A stretch of DNA of 64,000 nucleotides from contig CACSIO010000061.1 in assembly GCA_902705865.1 (NCBI GenBank), forward strand, positions 188,251-252,250, read 5' to 3'. The DNA is from BD1-7 clade bacterium (lineage in GTDB: Bacteria; Pseudomonadota; Gammaproteobacteria; Pseudomonadales; DT-91). The position numbers and the translations under genes are program-made. This document shows, in pieces, positions 44,658 through 53,199 of the stretch (position 1 is its first letter; the number at the start of each line of letters is the position of its first letter). A model generated the notes under the pieces. That model ran no database searches. It was given only the letters and a program-made list of their open reading frames with translations, and had not been told where the DNA came from.

Positions 44658-44966
44658 CTTTTATTGGTTTTGTGAATAAGCGCACCGCGGGTTTTTCGAG
44701 TGGATAATGCTTCATCTGTATCGCATTTAATCAACATTCTGTACCTGTATCCAAGTTGTTTTTCGCCGTAGGGTGTCGATTCATTCTAAGTCGAACGCTG
44801 TTCGGTGGTGACATCTTCTGGTGCGTCGAGCATGAGCATCTAACGATAGTTGTTGTTGGAACTTTCTTGATAGAAATTTATGGCATCGGTTTAGGCGAGA
44901 CTAACGGGTGTCGTTGTTGGCCGGGCGAGATCGACTGAGAACACCTGATGTATTTTTAAGGTTTCC
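44658..44966. other. Intergenic region before lipoprotein gene
   Basis: About 310 bases between the araC-type gene and the lipoprotein at 44967. An open 60-codon frame near 44756 lacks a ribosome site and a recognisable product. No island motif is present here. Confidence 0.35.
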
Positions 44967-45971
44967 ATGATTTCACGAACAATATGTACAATTTTCATCA
45001 CATCAATGTTTGCAGGGTGTTCGCCGGATCACTCGAATAGTATTGAACCGCCAGCGGCTTCTGCGCTTGCGGTATTTGAATTCATGCGGGTTGTATCTGA
45101 TGGATCAGTCGAAGGTGTATGGTTGATTGCAACTACTGGAGAGGGGAGTGAGCACGAACGCAGCCCCGATGCCCAGGCAGATAGAAATGTTGCCGTGGTT
45201 ACCTTACGAACCGTATCCGTAACACGCAATGACACGGGTGACGCAATCGAGATTCAACGTTGTAATCGCAAAGATACCTTTTTGCATTTTGACGAAAATA
45301 CGTATATCGACGATACGAGTACACCCAGTGGGAGCGAGCACTATATCGGTTATACCTTCTCAGATGATGGAACGATTTACTATGCAGAAACGATCAATGA
45401 AGTCGATGAACATAATAACGGTCGCTTGGTATTTGAATCTGAGCGTGTACTCAATGGCCGCGGCTTCAAAATCGCTAATGCAGTTGCATTCGACAGTATT
45501 CGATTTGAACAATCGTTCGTTGTTAATGCGTTTACTGATGGTAGTGGTGAGCAGTTCTTCAGCGATGCTGATTTCGATATATCGTGTATTGAGCATTCAC
45601 GCGTTCACAATGAAGTTGCTGTTAGTATCACGCATTCAGGAGTAACTGAAGAGCGGTACGGTGGCTATACCGAAAGCGAGCTGGTTGTACGTGCGATTAA
45701 TCAAGCACGGGGCAATTTGACGTTTGTTCATAGCGAACGGTTTTCTGATGTGACGCGCACCATTGATGCGTCATTACCGGTGCAAGAATTCATCCTTGAT
45801 CAATACACATCCATGACCCTCGATAACCACCGGGGTGCCCAGTTCGGTAGAACGTTAAATGGTGACGAGGCGATTGATCGCCGGCTACTCAATTCACAGC
45901 GGATGAAAACGCATCTGCAATACAATGAAGATCCCCTGCTGGTTGATATCATGCTCGATATTCAATATTGA
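44967..45971 (+). CDS. Lipoprotein, unknown, GVWL-type
   Basis: A 334-residue lipoprotein (signal MISRTICTIFITSMFAGC, lipobox FAGC, Cys18, Ser at +2, so outer membrane is favoured). The mature part is acidic and beta-rich. It contains SVEGVWLIATTGEGSEH near residue 44, then IQRCNRKD near residue 90 and DISCIEHS near residue 210. The GVWL segment followed by two separated cysteines mirrors the lipoprotein at 22235-23065, so the two may be distant paralogs. No enzymatic motif is seen. Its upstream region lacks the island motif found at the other lipoprotein genes. Confidence 0.65.
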   Translation: MISRTICTIFITSMFAGCSPDHSNSIEPPAASALAVFEFMRVVSDGSVEGVWLIATTGEGSEHERSPDAQADRNVAVVTLRTVSVTRNDTGDAIEIQRCNRKDTFLHFDENTYIDDTSTPSGSEHYIGYTFSDDGTIYYAETINEVDEHNNGRLVFESERVLNGRGFKIANAVAFDSIRFEQSFVVNAFTDGSGEQFFSDADFDISCIEHSRVHNEVAVSITHSGVTEERYGGYTESELVVRAINQARGNLTFVHSERFSDVTRTIDASLPVQEFILDQYTSMTLDNHRGAQFGRTLNGDEAIDRRLLNSQRMKTHLQYNEDPLLVDIMLDIQY

Positions 45972-46371
45972 ATGTCGCGGTTTCCTAGCGGGTTCTTTAT
46001 ATCGGTTTTAGTGGATGTGTAGTGACTATGTTAGGGTGCTTTGGTCACAGAGTGAGCGAGAATATCGTTACATTTTTTGATTATATAATAACTACATATC
46101 AAGCCTGTCGGTTATAAATATCGCATGATCAGGAATAACGGCTAGAGTCTCCAGTTGTTCGGATAAAGCCTCTGTAAGCTCGGGAGATTTTAATGATAAC
46201 AATAACTTATGTGTCTGCGGACTTTTTGTTTGTGCCTATTCGAGTATAAATGACGATATTTAGGGGGTTTTTAACGCGTTATATACGCTCGAATTCACCC
46301 TAACTTGTACCATATCGCTTTTGTTGCACCTGCATACAATGGATACATTTGTATACAGTGGAACCGGCATT
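45972..46371. other. Regulatory gap before heparinase-like gene
   Basis: About 400 bases with no gene. It contains the island motif at 46296-46315. An ACTATG-TTAGGG juxtaposition near 46026 resembles the motif's two halves without the right spacing. Confidence 0.4.
46296..46315. promoter_or_regulatory. Island motif site 4
   Basis: CACCCTAACTTGTACCATAT, 57 bases before the heparinase-like lipoprotein start at 46372. It keeps CCCTAA, G12, A14-C15 and AT at 17-18. Confidence 0.5.
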
Positions 46372-49284
46372 ATGCAGCGACTATTCTACCCCTTGTTGAG
46401 TTTAATTAATGGGGCCGTTTTATTTTTCGTGGTAGCGATCACCCTCAGTGGTTGTAAGCCGCCGAGTCCTCCAGAGCCACCTCAGTCTCCAAAACCTTCC
46501 TTCTCAGTCGATCTAGACAGTTATCGTCAGATTAATACAGGTAAAACACAAACACGTTTGTTCGCCGTGTTGAAAAATCCAGAATCACTGGCGCTGACTT
46601 ATAGCTGGCAGCAACTCCAGGGCTCGGACGTTTTGCCAGATCTAACGGATAAATCTATGCTGACATTGGGTGCGTTGGATGTTGGTGAGTACCGCTTTCA
46701 GGTCAGCGCAACAAGCGCTAGCGGACAAGTTGCGAGTGATAACATCACAATTGATGTGTCCGACGATGATTATTCGCACTTGGCACTGCCTGAAGTAGAG
46801 GCAGACCTTCAAGCGCAATTGAACAACCGTACATTCAATGCCGAGCAAGAGCCTGCGTTAGGCCACCCCAGACTATATGGCTCTGATAGTTACTGGCTAG
46901 CTGAGCAGCACGCATTTGAAGCGTTAGACGAAAGCTGTACGATGAGTGGTTATGCCAGCGGTGAAGGCACGGTCATCAATGTTAAGGCAGCATGGGATCA
47001 GCGCACGAAAGGCGGTCGTGTATGCGCGAGCAACGTACCTACGGATATAGCCCTTCATCCGGATGCCAAGCAGTATGTTAACAACACCATTGATACTTCT
47101 CGCCCGCCTTACCCTTCTGTTCAGATGCCACGCTTGCGACTGTTGCACCTTATTCGACGTGAACAAGCGTGCCATCGTGCGGGGCGCACTGATTGCCAGT
47201 TTACGCAGGCCGATGTTGAGAAAGTTGGGCGTGCATTGATCACCCATGAAATGACGCGTCTGCGTAATGCACCACGAGCCCCAGACTTTTGGAAGCCACT
47301 GTATGCCGACGAATTAGGTTTTGACGCAGATTTTCGTTTTATCGATGCATGGCACGGTGCAAATGACCGAACCTTTATGGTGCTTGAGGCTGCGCCAGCG
47401 TTTAAATTCTGGACCTTGTTTTTGGATGTTTTCTGGAACAGTGATTGGTTGAGTACCGAAGACCGTGATCTCGTCGGCTTTGAGCTTGAGCAAGAAATCA
47501 GCAGTTACCTACTGCAGATCGAAAACAAGCACTGGTCGTTGGATAACGGCAATAACTGGACGCCGGTAGTCAACGCAGCAGCGCTGCACTGGGCAATACT
47601 TTACTGGCACGAAAAGCCTGAAAAAGCCCGAAAGGTGCTGAAAGGTGTCATCGAAACTAACTGGAAGCATCGTCATTATTACACAGACGATGGTGGATAT
47701 TCCGAGGGTGTCAGTTATGCGTTAACGACGTCATACCCGCGACTTCAGCAGCAAAACCAGCTGATGTTAGCCGCGTTTGGCCAACCTTTACACAGTGTTA
47801 AGTGGTTGACCATGCGTCAGGCGTTACCTGAGTGGATATTGTCGTCTACCGCGCCTGATGGTCGTGCACTAGATTTCGGCGACGCCTGGCCAAAACAAGG
47901 TTACTCCTCCAACCTTCTGTTAGAAATGACGGTAATGTCTGAATTACTTGGCATCGGTGCCAGTGTGCCTGACGCCTGTGTCGCAAAAGCGCATTTCGGT
48001 AACGTCTATTATGATCTCGCTTTTGAAGATCCGTGGTCAGTGCCTTCAGCGCTGGCAAAAGATTGGGCTGGCATCACCAGTATGTGTGACTTGAGTACGA
48101 CCAGTCAGAAGGTTTCGTTATTCGGTGAATATGGTCTTGCTACGATGCGTCAGCGTGAGCCGGGCAGTACTGAGGCTGCCGCGATAGCAACGGATGTCAA
48201 TCTGCTGCTCAAGCAAACCGAAGAGACCTTTATCGCGGTCAATAGCGTAAAGAACAACGTGCCACATAAAGAAATGGATTTTGCCGGTGTGATTTGGAGT
48301 GCGTTTGGTGAGCGCTTGTTGTCAGATTTTGCGTACGGAGAAATTGTGCGTAACTACTTCGAATACGATGTATTTGAGCGTCAGAGCAACAACCAATATA
48401 AAAGCCATTTTGATCACATGTTAGGTGCTAATACCTTGGTAGTGCCGGGCGCATTCATTGAATACCATGACGACGTTATTGCGAAGCAGCGGTACGAATA
48501 TCGCGGTCAGATATACGGCAAACAAGGGCACATTACCCAACAAAAATTGAATGGTGTTGATGTGTTGCATGTGAATGGTGATGACGTTTATGGCGGTACA
48601 AACGACCCTAAGTTCAGTCGTGTGAGTGCAACCGGTCAATTAGATCGCTTTGATCGTTGGTTAGTACCAGCGGTAGATGGAGACTATGTGATCATTGATA
48701 GCTTCAGAGTGAAGCCAGGCAACGAAAGCAAAGTACAAGAATTCTGGTACACACGCAGCGATACTAAAACTGATTGCGTGAGCAATCGAGAACTTCACTC
48801 AACGGATGTGGTAGTGAGCAAAGCCAGTGATAACGTGATGAACCTGAATCCTCGTTGCCACTATCTACGCCGCGAAGTGCCTGCCGAAGTCTCTGCAACG
48901 ATGACGGGCGCCGCGCTTAATGCTGGAAAGTTCGTCACGGATATACCAACGTTCTTTCCTTCTGACAGTGAGTTTCAAACCGATGCGCTGTCGATGCGTG
49001 ATGGCATTGCTCAAGTGTCGATGACCAATGTACTGAGAAAACGAGAGAGTCGGAGTTTATTCCGTTGGGTTCCCGATAACGCGGTCAGCGATGATGTTCG
49101 CCTGTTTTATCTCCATGCGGCAACGCCAACCAATGGTGGCCTGCAGCCGATTACGATTGTTCCCAATGGTAGTTGTGGCGCTGATACGGTTTGTTTTGAG
49201 GTGACAAAAGGCACACAGACCACCCGTTATACCTTGAAGCAAGCGGATGGGCATTATCAGATGGAGGTGATTGAAAGCCTGTGA
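46372..49284 (+). CDS. Heparinase II/III-like lipoprotein (putative polysaccharide lyase)
   Basis: A 970-residue lipoprotein. The start at ATG 46372 gives MQRLFYPLLSLINGAVLFFV...TLSGC with Cys28 and a Pro-rich linker (KPPSPPEPPQSPKPS); a TTG at 46321 would add 17 residues before the signal. A PKD/Ig-like domain covers about residues 40-130. An alpha-toroid domain follows with NGNNWTPVVNAAALHWAI near residue 391 and YYTDDGGYSEGVSYALTTSYPRL near 440. These are the N-W-x-x-V-x-N and D-G-x-x-x-E-G blocks of heparinase II/III-type lyases (PL12/15/17/21 relatives). The C-terminal beta-sandwich follows from about 640. Lyases of this fold eliminate uronic-acid-containing glycans such as heparan or alginate. 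The substrate is inferred only at class level. Confidence 0.7.
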   Translation: MQRLFYPLLSLINGAVLFFVVAITLSGCKPPSPPEPPQSPKPSFSVDLDSYRQINTGKTQTRLFAVLKNPESLALTYSWQQLQGSDVLPDLTDKSMLTLGALDVGEYRFQVSATSASGQVASDNITIDVSDDDYSHLALPEVEADLQAQLNNRTFNAEQEPALGHPRLYGSDSYWLAEQHAFEALDESCTMSGYASGEGTVINVKAAWDQRTKGGRVCASNVPTDIALHPDAKQYVNNTIDTSRPPYPSVQMPRLRLLHLIRREQACHRAGRTDCQFTQADVEKVGRALITHEMTRLRNAPRAPDFWKPLYADELGFDADFRFIDAWHGANDRTFMVLEAAPAFKFWTLFLDVFWNSDWLSTEDRDLVGFELEQEISSYLLQIENKHWSLDNGNNWTPVVNAAALHWAILYWHEKPEKARKVLKGVIETNWKHRHYYTDDGGYSEGVSYALTTSYPRLQQQNQLMLAAFGQPLHSVKWLTMRQALPEWILSSTAPDGRALDFGDAWPKQGYSSNLLLEMTVMSELLGIGASVPDACVAKAHFGNVYYDLAFEDPWSVPSALAKDWAGITSMCDLSTTSQKVSLFGEYGLATMRQREPGSTEAAAIATDVNLLLKQTEETFIAVNSVKNNVPHKEMDFAGVIWSAFGERLLSDFAYGEIVRNYFEYDVFERQSNNQYKSHFDHMLGANTLVVPGAFIEYHDDVIAKQRYEYRGQIYGKQGHITQQKLNGVDVLHVNGDDVYGGTNDPKFSRVSATGQLDRFDRWLVPAVDGDYVIIDSFRVKPGNESKVQEFWYTRSDTKTDCVSNRELHSTDVVVSKASDNVMNLNPRCHYLRREVPAEVSATMTGAALNAGKFVTDIPTFFPSDSEFQTDALSMRDGIAQVSMTNVLRKRESRSLFRWVPDNAVSDDVRLFYLHAATPTNGGLQPITIVPNGSCGADTVCFEVTKGTQTTRYTLKQADGHYQMEVIESL

Positions 49285-49368
49285 TTCACAGGTCTCTTTA
49301 ATCTTCTTTAAGCCTTTCTACGCCGATTGATGGTCGATTGTGTGCGGTGTCTCGCCGTTCGCTCGGCT

Positions 49369-49388
49369 TACCCTAATTCGTACTATGG
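49369..49388. promoter_or_regulatory. Island motif site 5
   Basis: TACCCTAATTCGTACTATGG, 88 bases before the 513-residue protein start at 49476. It matches site 3 at CCCTAA and GTACTATGG. Confidence 0.6.
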
Positions 49389-49475
49389 CGGATTATTCTG
49401 AACCGTTGAGAATGGTTTGCATTGCCAGCACACAGCTCGCTGGCGGTGCATTAACCCTTTGTGTTTGGAGACGTC

Positions 49476-51017
49476 ATGAACATTACATCCGGTCATTTTT
49501 ATGCTGCTGCGGTCAACAGCAGTGACCCCGCTTTTGAAATAGCACTTGAGGCAAACAGCGAAACGAATGCCGCTGAAGGTCGTCGTATCATTCCATCGAT
49601 GGTTGAAAAGCCAGTCGATGACCTAGATATGGTCAAAGACGGTATCGATACCATTAAAAAACAAGGTTTTGGCGGTGTTAAAAAGCTGTTTAAAAAAGCC
49701 GTCGATAAAGCGATGGAGGAAATTGCTGACAAGCCGAAACCAGCACCTGCCAAGCCTGATCCTTTGGACCCGGAATTTGCTCACCGTTTACCCCATGATG
49801 TGAGAGTGCGTTACGCAGCCATCGAAGATATCCAGGATCTTGAGCAGTCGACGGATTACTACGAGTACCGTGGCGACAGCGTGTATGGCATCTTGCACAA
49901 AGTGGCTGATGATTTGTATCGCGAAATCAGCTTTACAGTACCGACCGACGAATATGTTGAAAAGCACTTTGCCGCAGAAGCGGTAGGCCACAGTGTGCGC
50001 GATTGGCGACGTGAAGACGCGCGTTTACATCGTATGCGTGTTTACTTCTTGAGCACCGATAAGGCTAAAGCAGAAAAGGCGGCCGCTGACGCGAACTTTG
50101 ATCAGATCAAGCATGATTTTACGTCGGTTGATTTCTCAACTTGCCGTGATGGCTTATCTACCCGTTTTAACTTCCCTGAATTGAAGCTTGATCCGAAATC
50201 CGGTGCGCTGAGCCTCAATTTTGTTACCGGCTGGTATCTGCCGCTAAAAACTCTCGAAGGTCGTGACATTCAGTATCGTTGGGATGCACTGCGAGTGAGT
50301 GTGAAGCAGGGTGATACGTTGATTCGCCGCAAAGTGTGCTGGTCGAAAAATCGCGGTCGTTATTGCATTCAAACCGCCAAGAATATCTTTGAATTGGCTG
50401 ATGGCGGGTACATGGCTGAGCTGGAGGCGGGTAATTATACGTTAGAGATTGAAGTCTACAACGAAACCATCATGAGCTACCCGTTTACTGTGCAAAAGAT
50501 CGAAACCACAGATTCAACTAACCAATACCCGCATTACTTCTCGTTGGTGTCTGCATACGATGACTATGCGCGGTTGGAAATAACCGCCGAACATTGTTTG
50601 AACCTGCATTACCCGTTGAAGCGCCTGATCGAATCGAAGCACAGTGTTGATGAGATCAACATTGAAATCACCATGGAAAAAGACGGCCAAGCTTGGCCGG
50701 AGTGGAAGCACGATCATTACCAAACCAATGGCCTGACCGAAACTATTGAGGTGAATAACACACCCGCATGGACACTGGCACCGCTTAAGTTGGTGTTTCC
50801 ATTTGGTGATGAGCCTGAACTGCACAAGGCGAATCCGGCCCCCGATGGCCAATATCGTGCACTGTTAACGGTTGATGGCGAATTGTTCGATACCGTGAGT
50901 TTTGAATTCAAAGACGGACAGGTGATCTCGCAGGCGTTTGCGGGCTCAGCAACTATGCCTGCAGAGTTTGTGTACACAGAAGAGCACACGGGCGTCTTTA
51001 TTCCACTGACAAAATAA
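49476..51017 (+). CDS. Uncharacterised 513-residue protein
   Basis: No family is recognised. The ATG at 49476 has TTTGGAG five bases upstream; a GTG at 49461 lies before that site. The N-terminus (MNITSGHFYAAAVNSSDPAFEIALEANS) is not a signal peptide. It is followed by a Lys-rich amphipathic helix (GFGGVKKLFKKAVDKAMEEI), a Pro/Lys linker (KPKPAPAKPDPLDPEF) and a long beta-rich body. The body has GWYLPLKTLEGRDIQYRWDALRVSVKQGD near residue 265 and a further sandwich-like region near 400 (INIEITMEKDGQAWPEW). It may be a cytoplasmic or non-classically exported structural protein. It is followed 16 bases later by a small membrane protein and preceded by an island motif site. Confidence 0.6.
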   Translation: MNITSGHFYAAAVNSSDPAFEIALEANSETNAAEGRRIIPSMVEKPVDDLDMVKDGIDTIKKQGFGGVKKLFKKAVDKAMEEIADKPKPAPAKPDPLDPEFAHRLPHDVRVRYAAIEDIQDLEQSTDYYEYRGDSVYGILHKVADDLYREISFTVPTDEYVEKHFAAEAVGHSVRDWRREDARLHRMRVYFLSTDKAKAEKAAADANFDQIKHDFTSVDFSTCRDGLSTRFNFPELKLDPKSGALSLNFVTGWYLPLKTLEGRDIQYRWDALRVSVKQGDTLIRRKVCWSKNRGRYCIQTAKNIFELADGGYMAELEAGNYTLEIEVYNETIMSYPFTVQKIETTDSTNQYPHYFSLVSAYDDYARLEITAEHCLNLHYPLKRLIESKHSVDEINIEITMEKDGQAWPEWKHDHYQTNGLTETIEVNNTPAWTLAPLKLVFPFGDEPELHKANPAPDGQYRALLTVDGELFDTVSFEFKDGQVISQAFAGSATMPAEFVYTEEHTGVFIPLTK

Positions 51018-51033
51018 TGAGGGGTGCGGCATC

Positions 51034-51486
51034 ATGAATTTTTCAATCAGTATCCGCACACTCTTTGCCACGGCAGCGTTTATCGCTGCCTACGCATTGA
51101 GTTTTTGGTTATTTTGGGACGATCAGATGAAGCTAAACAGCTTCAACATTAATCCGCAGCAGAGTATTGTCACGCGTTATCTTGTGCAGAATGTATCCTG
51201 GGGAATGCGGGGGGAGGCGCGTTTGTTCGGTGTGTTCTTGTCATTTTTGAGTGTGCATTTGTGTTGGGGGTATCGCTATTGGTTAGGTGATCGTTTGATG
51301 CAATTAGTGAGTGCATATCGCAAGCGCGAAGCTGTGATCGGTAGTCGCGTTAATGGCAGTAACATCGTTGGTGGTAGCGAAGATTTTCAACCAAAATCAA
51401 CCGTCTTGACAGATTCAAGACACACAGGTGAGCGTGAAATTCCGCATGATAATGCACAAAAGCGTTTATCGTCGTCGGATGATTAA
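51034..51486 (+). CDS. Small membrane protein, partner of the 513-residue protein
   Basis: A 150-residue protein with two hydrophobic helices, about residues 8-27 (LFATAAFIAAYALSFWLFW) and 62-82 (ARLFGVFLSFLSVHLCWGYRYWL), and a polar, disordered C-terminal tail of some 60 residues. It begins 16 bases after the previous stop with GAGGGG upstream, so the two form an operon. No family is recognised. It could anchor the upstream protein at the membrane (inference from adjacency only). Confidence 0.55.
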   Translation: MNFSISIRTLFATAAFIAAYALSFWLFWDDQMKLNSFNINPQQSIVTRYLVQNVSWGMRGEARLFGVFLSFLSVHLCWGYRYWLGDRLMQLVSAYRKREAVIGSRVNGSNIVGGSEDFQPKSTVLTDSRHTGEREIPHDNAQKRLSSSDD

Positions 51487-51524
51487 TCGGGTGTGATTGG
51501 GTACGTTTGTGGTGTTTGCTCAGG

Positions 51525-51538
51525 GTGGCAAGCGCCAC
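51525..51538. terminator. Short hairpin between convergent genes
   Basis: GTGGC-AAGC-GCCAC between the convergent small membrane-protein gene and the AraC-type gene. The stem is only five pairs and has no T-tract, so support is weak. Confidence 0.25.
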
Positions 51539-51545
51539 AATCGGT

Positions 51546-52886
51546 CTAATTCGGCGCTTTCGGTAGATTCTGCTTGCGGTATTGGGTCGGGGTCACCCCG
51601 TATTGCTTTTTGAAGGTGTTGTAGAAGGTTGATTTGCTGGTGAAGCCGGCATCAAAATAAATGTCAGTGATGGTGTCGTTGGGCTGTTTGATCAAGCACT
51701 GTGCGGCGTGACTGATGCGAAGCCCGTTGATGAACTCATAAAAACTCTGGCCGCTACCTTTGTTGATGATTTCGGAGAGTTTGTGGGTTGTTGTCTCCAG
51801 CAGGGCGGCAAGATTGACCAGGGATAGATCTTCCTGTTGATACCATCGGTGGTCGCATACGGCATCCTGTATACGTGTAAATGCTTGGCCAATATCGTCG
51901 GATGTCTGGCCGGGTGTGTCGGTCTCAGGTGCTTCTGTTTCGAGCGTGATTTCTGAAGCTTCTGCGGCTGATGTTGATTCCTTGGCTTGTTCGCTTTCCT
52001 TAGATTCTTTCACCACTTCCACATTGGTCTGATTGACGGGTAAAGGCACAGACCTTGTATTGGCGACGGCTGTGCTGGTGGGTTCGGCGGGGTTGGATAG
52101 AACTGAAGCGTCGGCGTAGTCAGTTTCAGCCTCAAACAAAGATGGGCGGGCTGGAATATGTGTTTCCGCGGGCTGAAATAGCGCGGTTTTACAGGCAATA
52201 CTGATGAAATAGATCACCTGCAATATAAAGCCGACATCTCCGATCGATACACTGTCGCCTGCAGGATTCAAAAATGCGCTGATCACCTGTAATACCGTGA
52301 CAACCCAAATAACACCCAACGCTTCTACCGTTTGATACCAGCTTCTTGGTAGTGTCTTGCTTTGATAAAACTCCCAGTCAGCGCGCATGCGCATGACCAG
52401 CCGCGTGGCTAAAGCCAGATACAGCGTCACCTGAATACCCGCCAACAAACTCAAAAAGTTAAACAATGCGAGGTAATTGGGATGGTTGTAATCAGATGCT
52501 GAAGCAATCTGAAAAAGGCCACCTGATGAAATCAGATCAGGCGCAACAAGCAATAAAAGAATGGGTACTAGGCTGGGTATAAAATCAACGATGGATACAG
52601 ATCGCCTCGAAGAAATATGGCTGACGTAGCCCAGCGTAATGGGGCCGACCAAAAAAATGACTGTCAGGCATAAAAAGTACAGGCGCGGAGAAATATAAAA
52701 ATCCTGTGCATCCAAAATAATCAGCAGGATATACGCGGTTTGAAACCCCATAAACCCGGCAAGCCAAGGGCTGGATGAACATCTGACGGTGGTCAATCGC
52801 AGCGCCAGCATCAGGCTGATCATGCCAAGTAGTGAATAAAGCCAGAGCAAATTGTGATCTCTCTTTCTGTTGGTACGGTACTTCAA
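51546..52886 (-). CDS. Membrane-embedded AraC family regulator
   Basis: A 446-residue protein that joins a seven-helix N-terminal membrane domain to a C-terminal AraC DNA-binding domain. The helices span about residues 13-245, including LLWLYSLLGMISLMLAL, FIPSLVPILLLLVAP and FILQVIYFISIACKTAL. An acidic linker (EVVKESKESEQAKESTSAAE) covers about 255-340. The HTH pair is at about 355-440: SLVNLAALLETTTHKLSEIINKGSG and ITDIYFDAGFTSKSTFYNTFKKQYGVTPTQYRK. Such proteins sense a membrane or periplasmic signal and bind DNA from the membrane. It is convergent with the 513-residue-protein operon, a plausible target. Confidence 0.85.
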   Translation of the reverse strand: MKYRTNRKRDHNLLWLYSLLGMISLMLALRLTTVRCSSSPWLAGFMGFQTAYILLIILDAQDFYISPRLYFLCLTVIFLVGPITLGYVSHISSRRSVSIVDFIPSLVPILLLLVAPDLISSGGLFQIASASDYNHPNYLALFNFLSLLAGIQVTLYLALATRLVMRMRADWEFYQSKTLPRSWYQTVEALGVIWVVTVLQVISAFLNPAGDSVSIGDVGFILQVIYFISIACKTALFQPAETHIPARPSLFEAETDYADASVLSNPAEPTSTAVANTRSVPLPVNQTNVEVVKESKESEQAKESTSAAEASEITLETEAPETDTPGQTSDDIGQAFTRIQDAVCDHRWYQQEDLSLVNLAALLETTTHKLSEIINKGSGQSFYEFINGLRISHAAQCLIKQPNDTITDIYFDAGFTSKSTFYNTFKKQYGVTPTQYRKQNLPKAPN

Positions 52887-53199
52887 TCTTTCTTCATGGC
52901 CAAGTTAGCGCAATGGGCTGTGGCTCGCGTTCAATTGCATACTCATCTAAGGCGACTTGAGTGTCTGTTCGAGATGTTTGTGAGGTAATATTTTGTCCGC
53001 CAATCATAACCTCTAGTCAAAAATAATTGCAAAACAAGGCCTTACACAGTCCATCTCGATCGAGGTGGACGCTCCAAATCGTCTGTCTCGCTAATCTTTG
53101 AACCCTATAAATACAGAATGTGCTGCGTTGATAAACGTCGGGATGACAATTACATCAGCATTTACTGACAATATAAATGGTACATATTAGGGGCTTTAT
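52887..53199. other. Divergent intergenic region
   Basis: About 310 bases between the membrane AraC gene and the luxR-type pair 2. It contains island motif site 6 at its right end; nothing else is recognised. Confidence 0.4.
53175..53194. promoter_or_regulatory. Island motif site 6, overlapping the ribosome site
   Basis: On the minus strand this reads GCCCCTAATATGTACCATTT. It ends six bases before the luxR type A start (53200) and covers its ribosome site, so binding here would block translation-initiation or transcript start regions. It is the only near-match of this motif next to pair 2. Confidence 0.5.

Noticed and set aside
46020..46040. Extra copy of the island motif (ACTATG next to TTAGGG)
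   Set aside because: The two halves are present, but the spacing and the central positions do not fit the six accepted sites.
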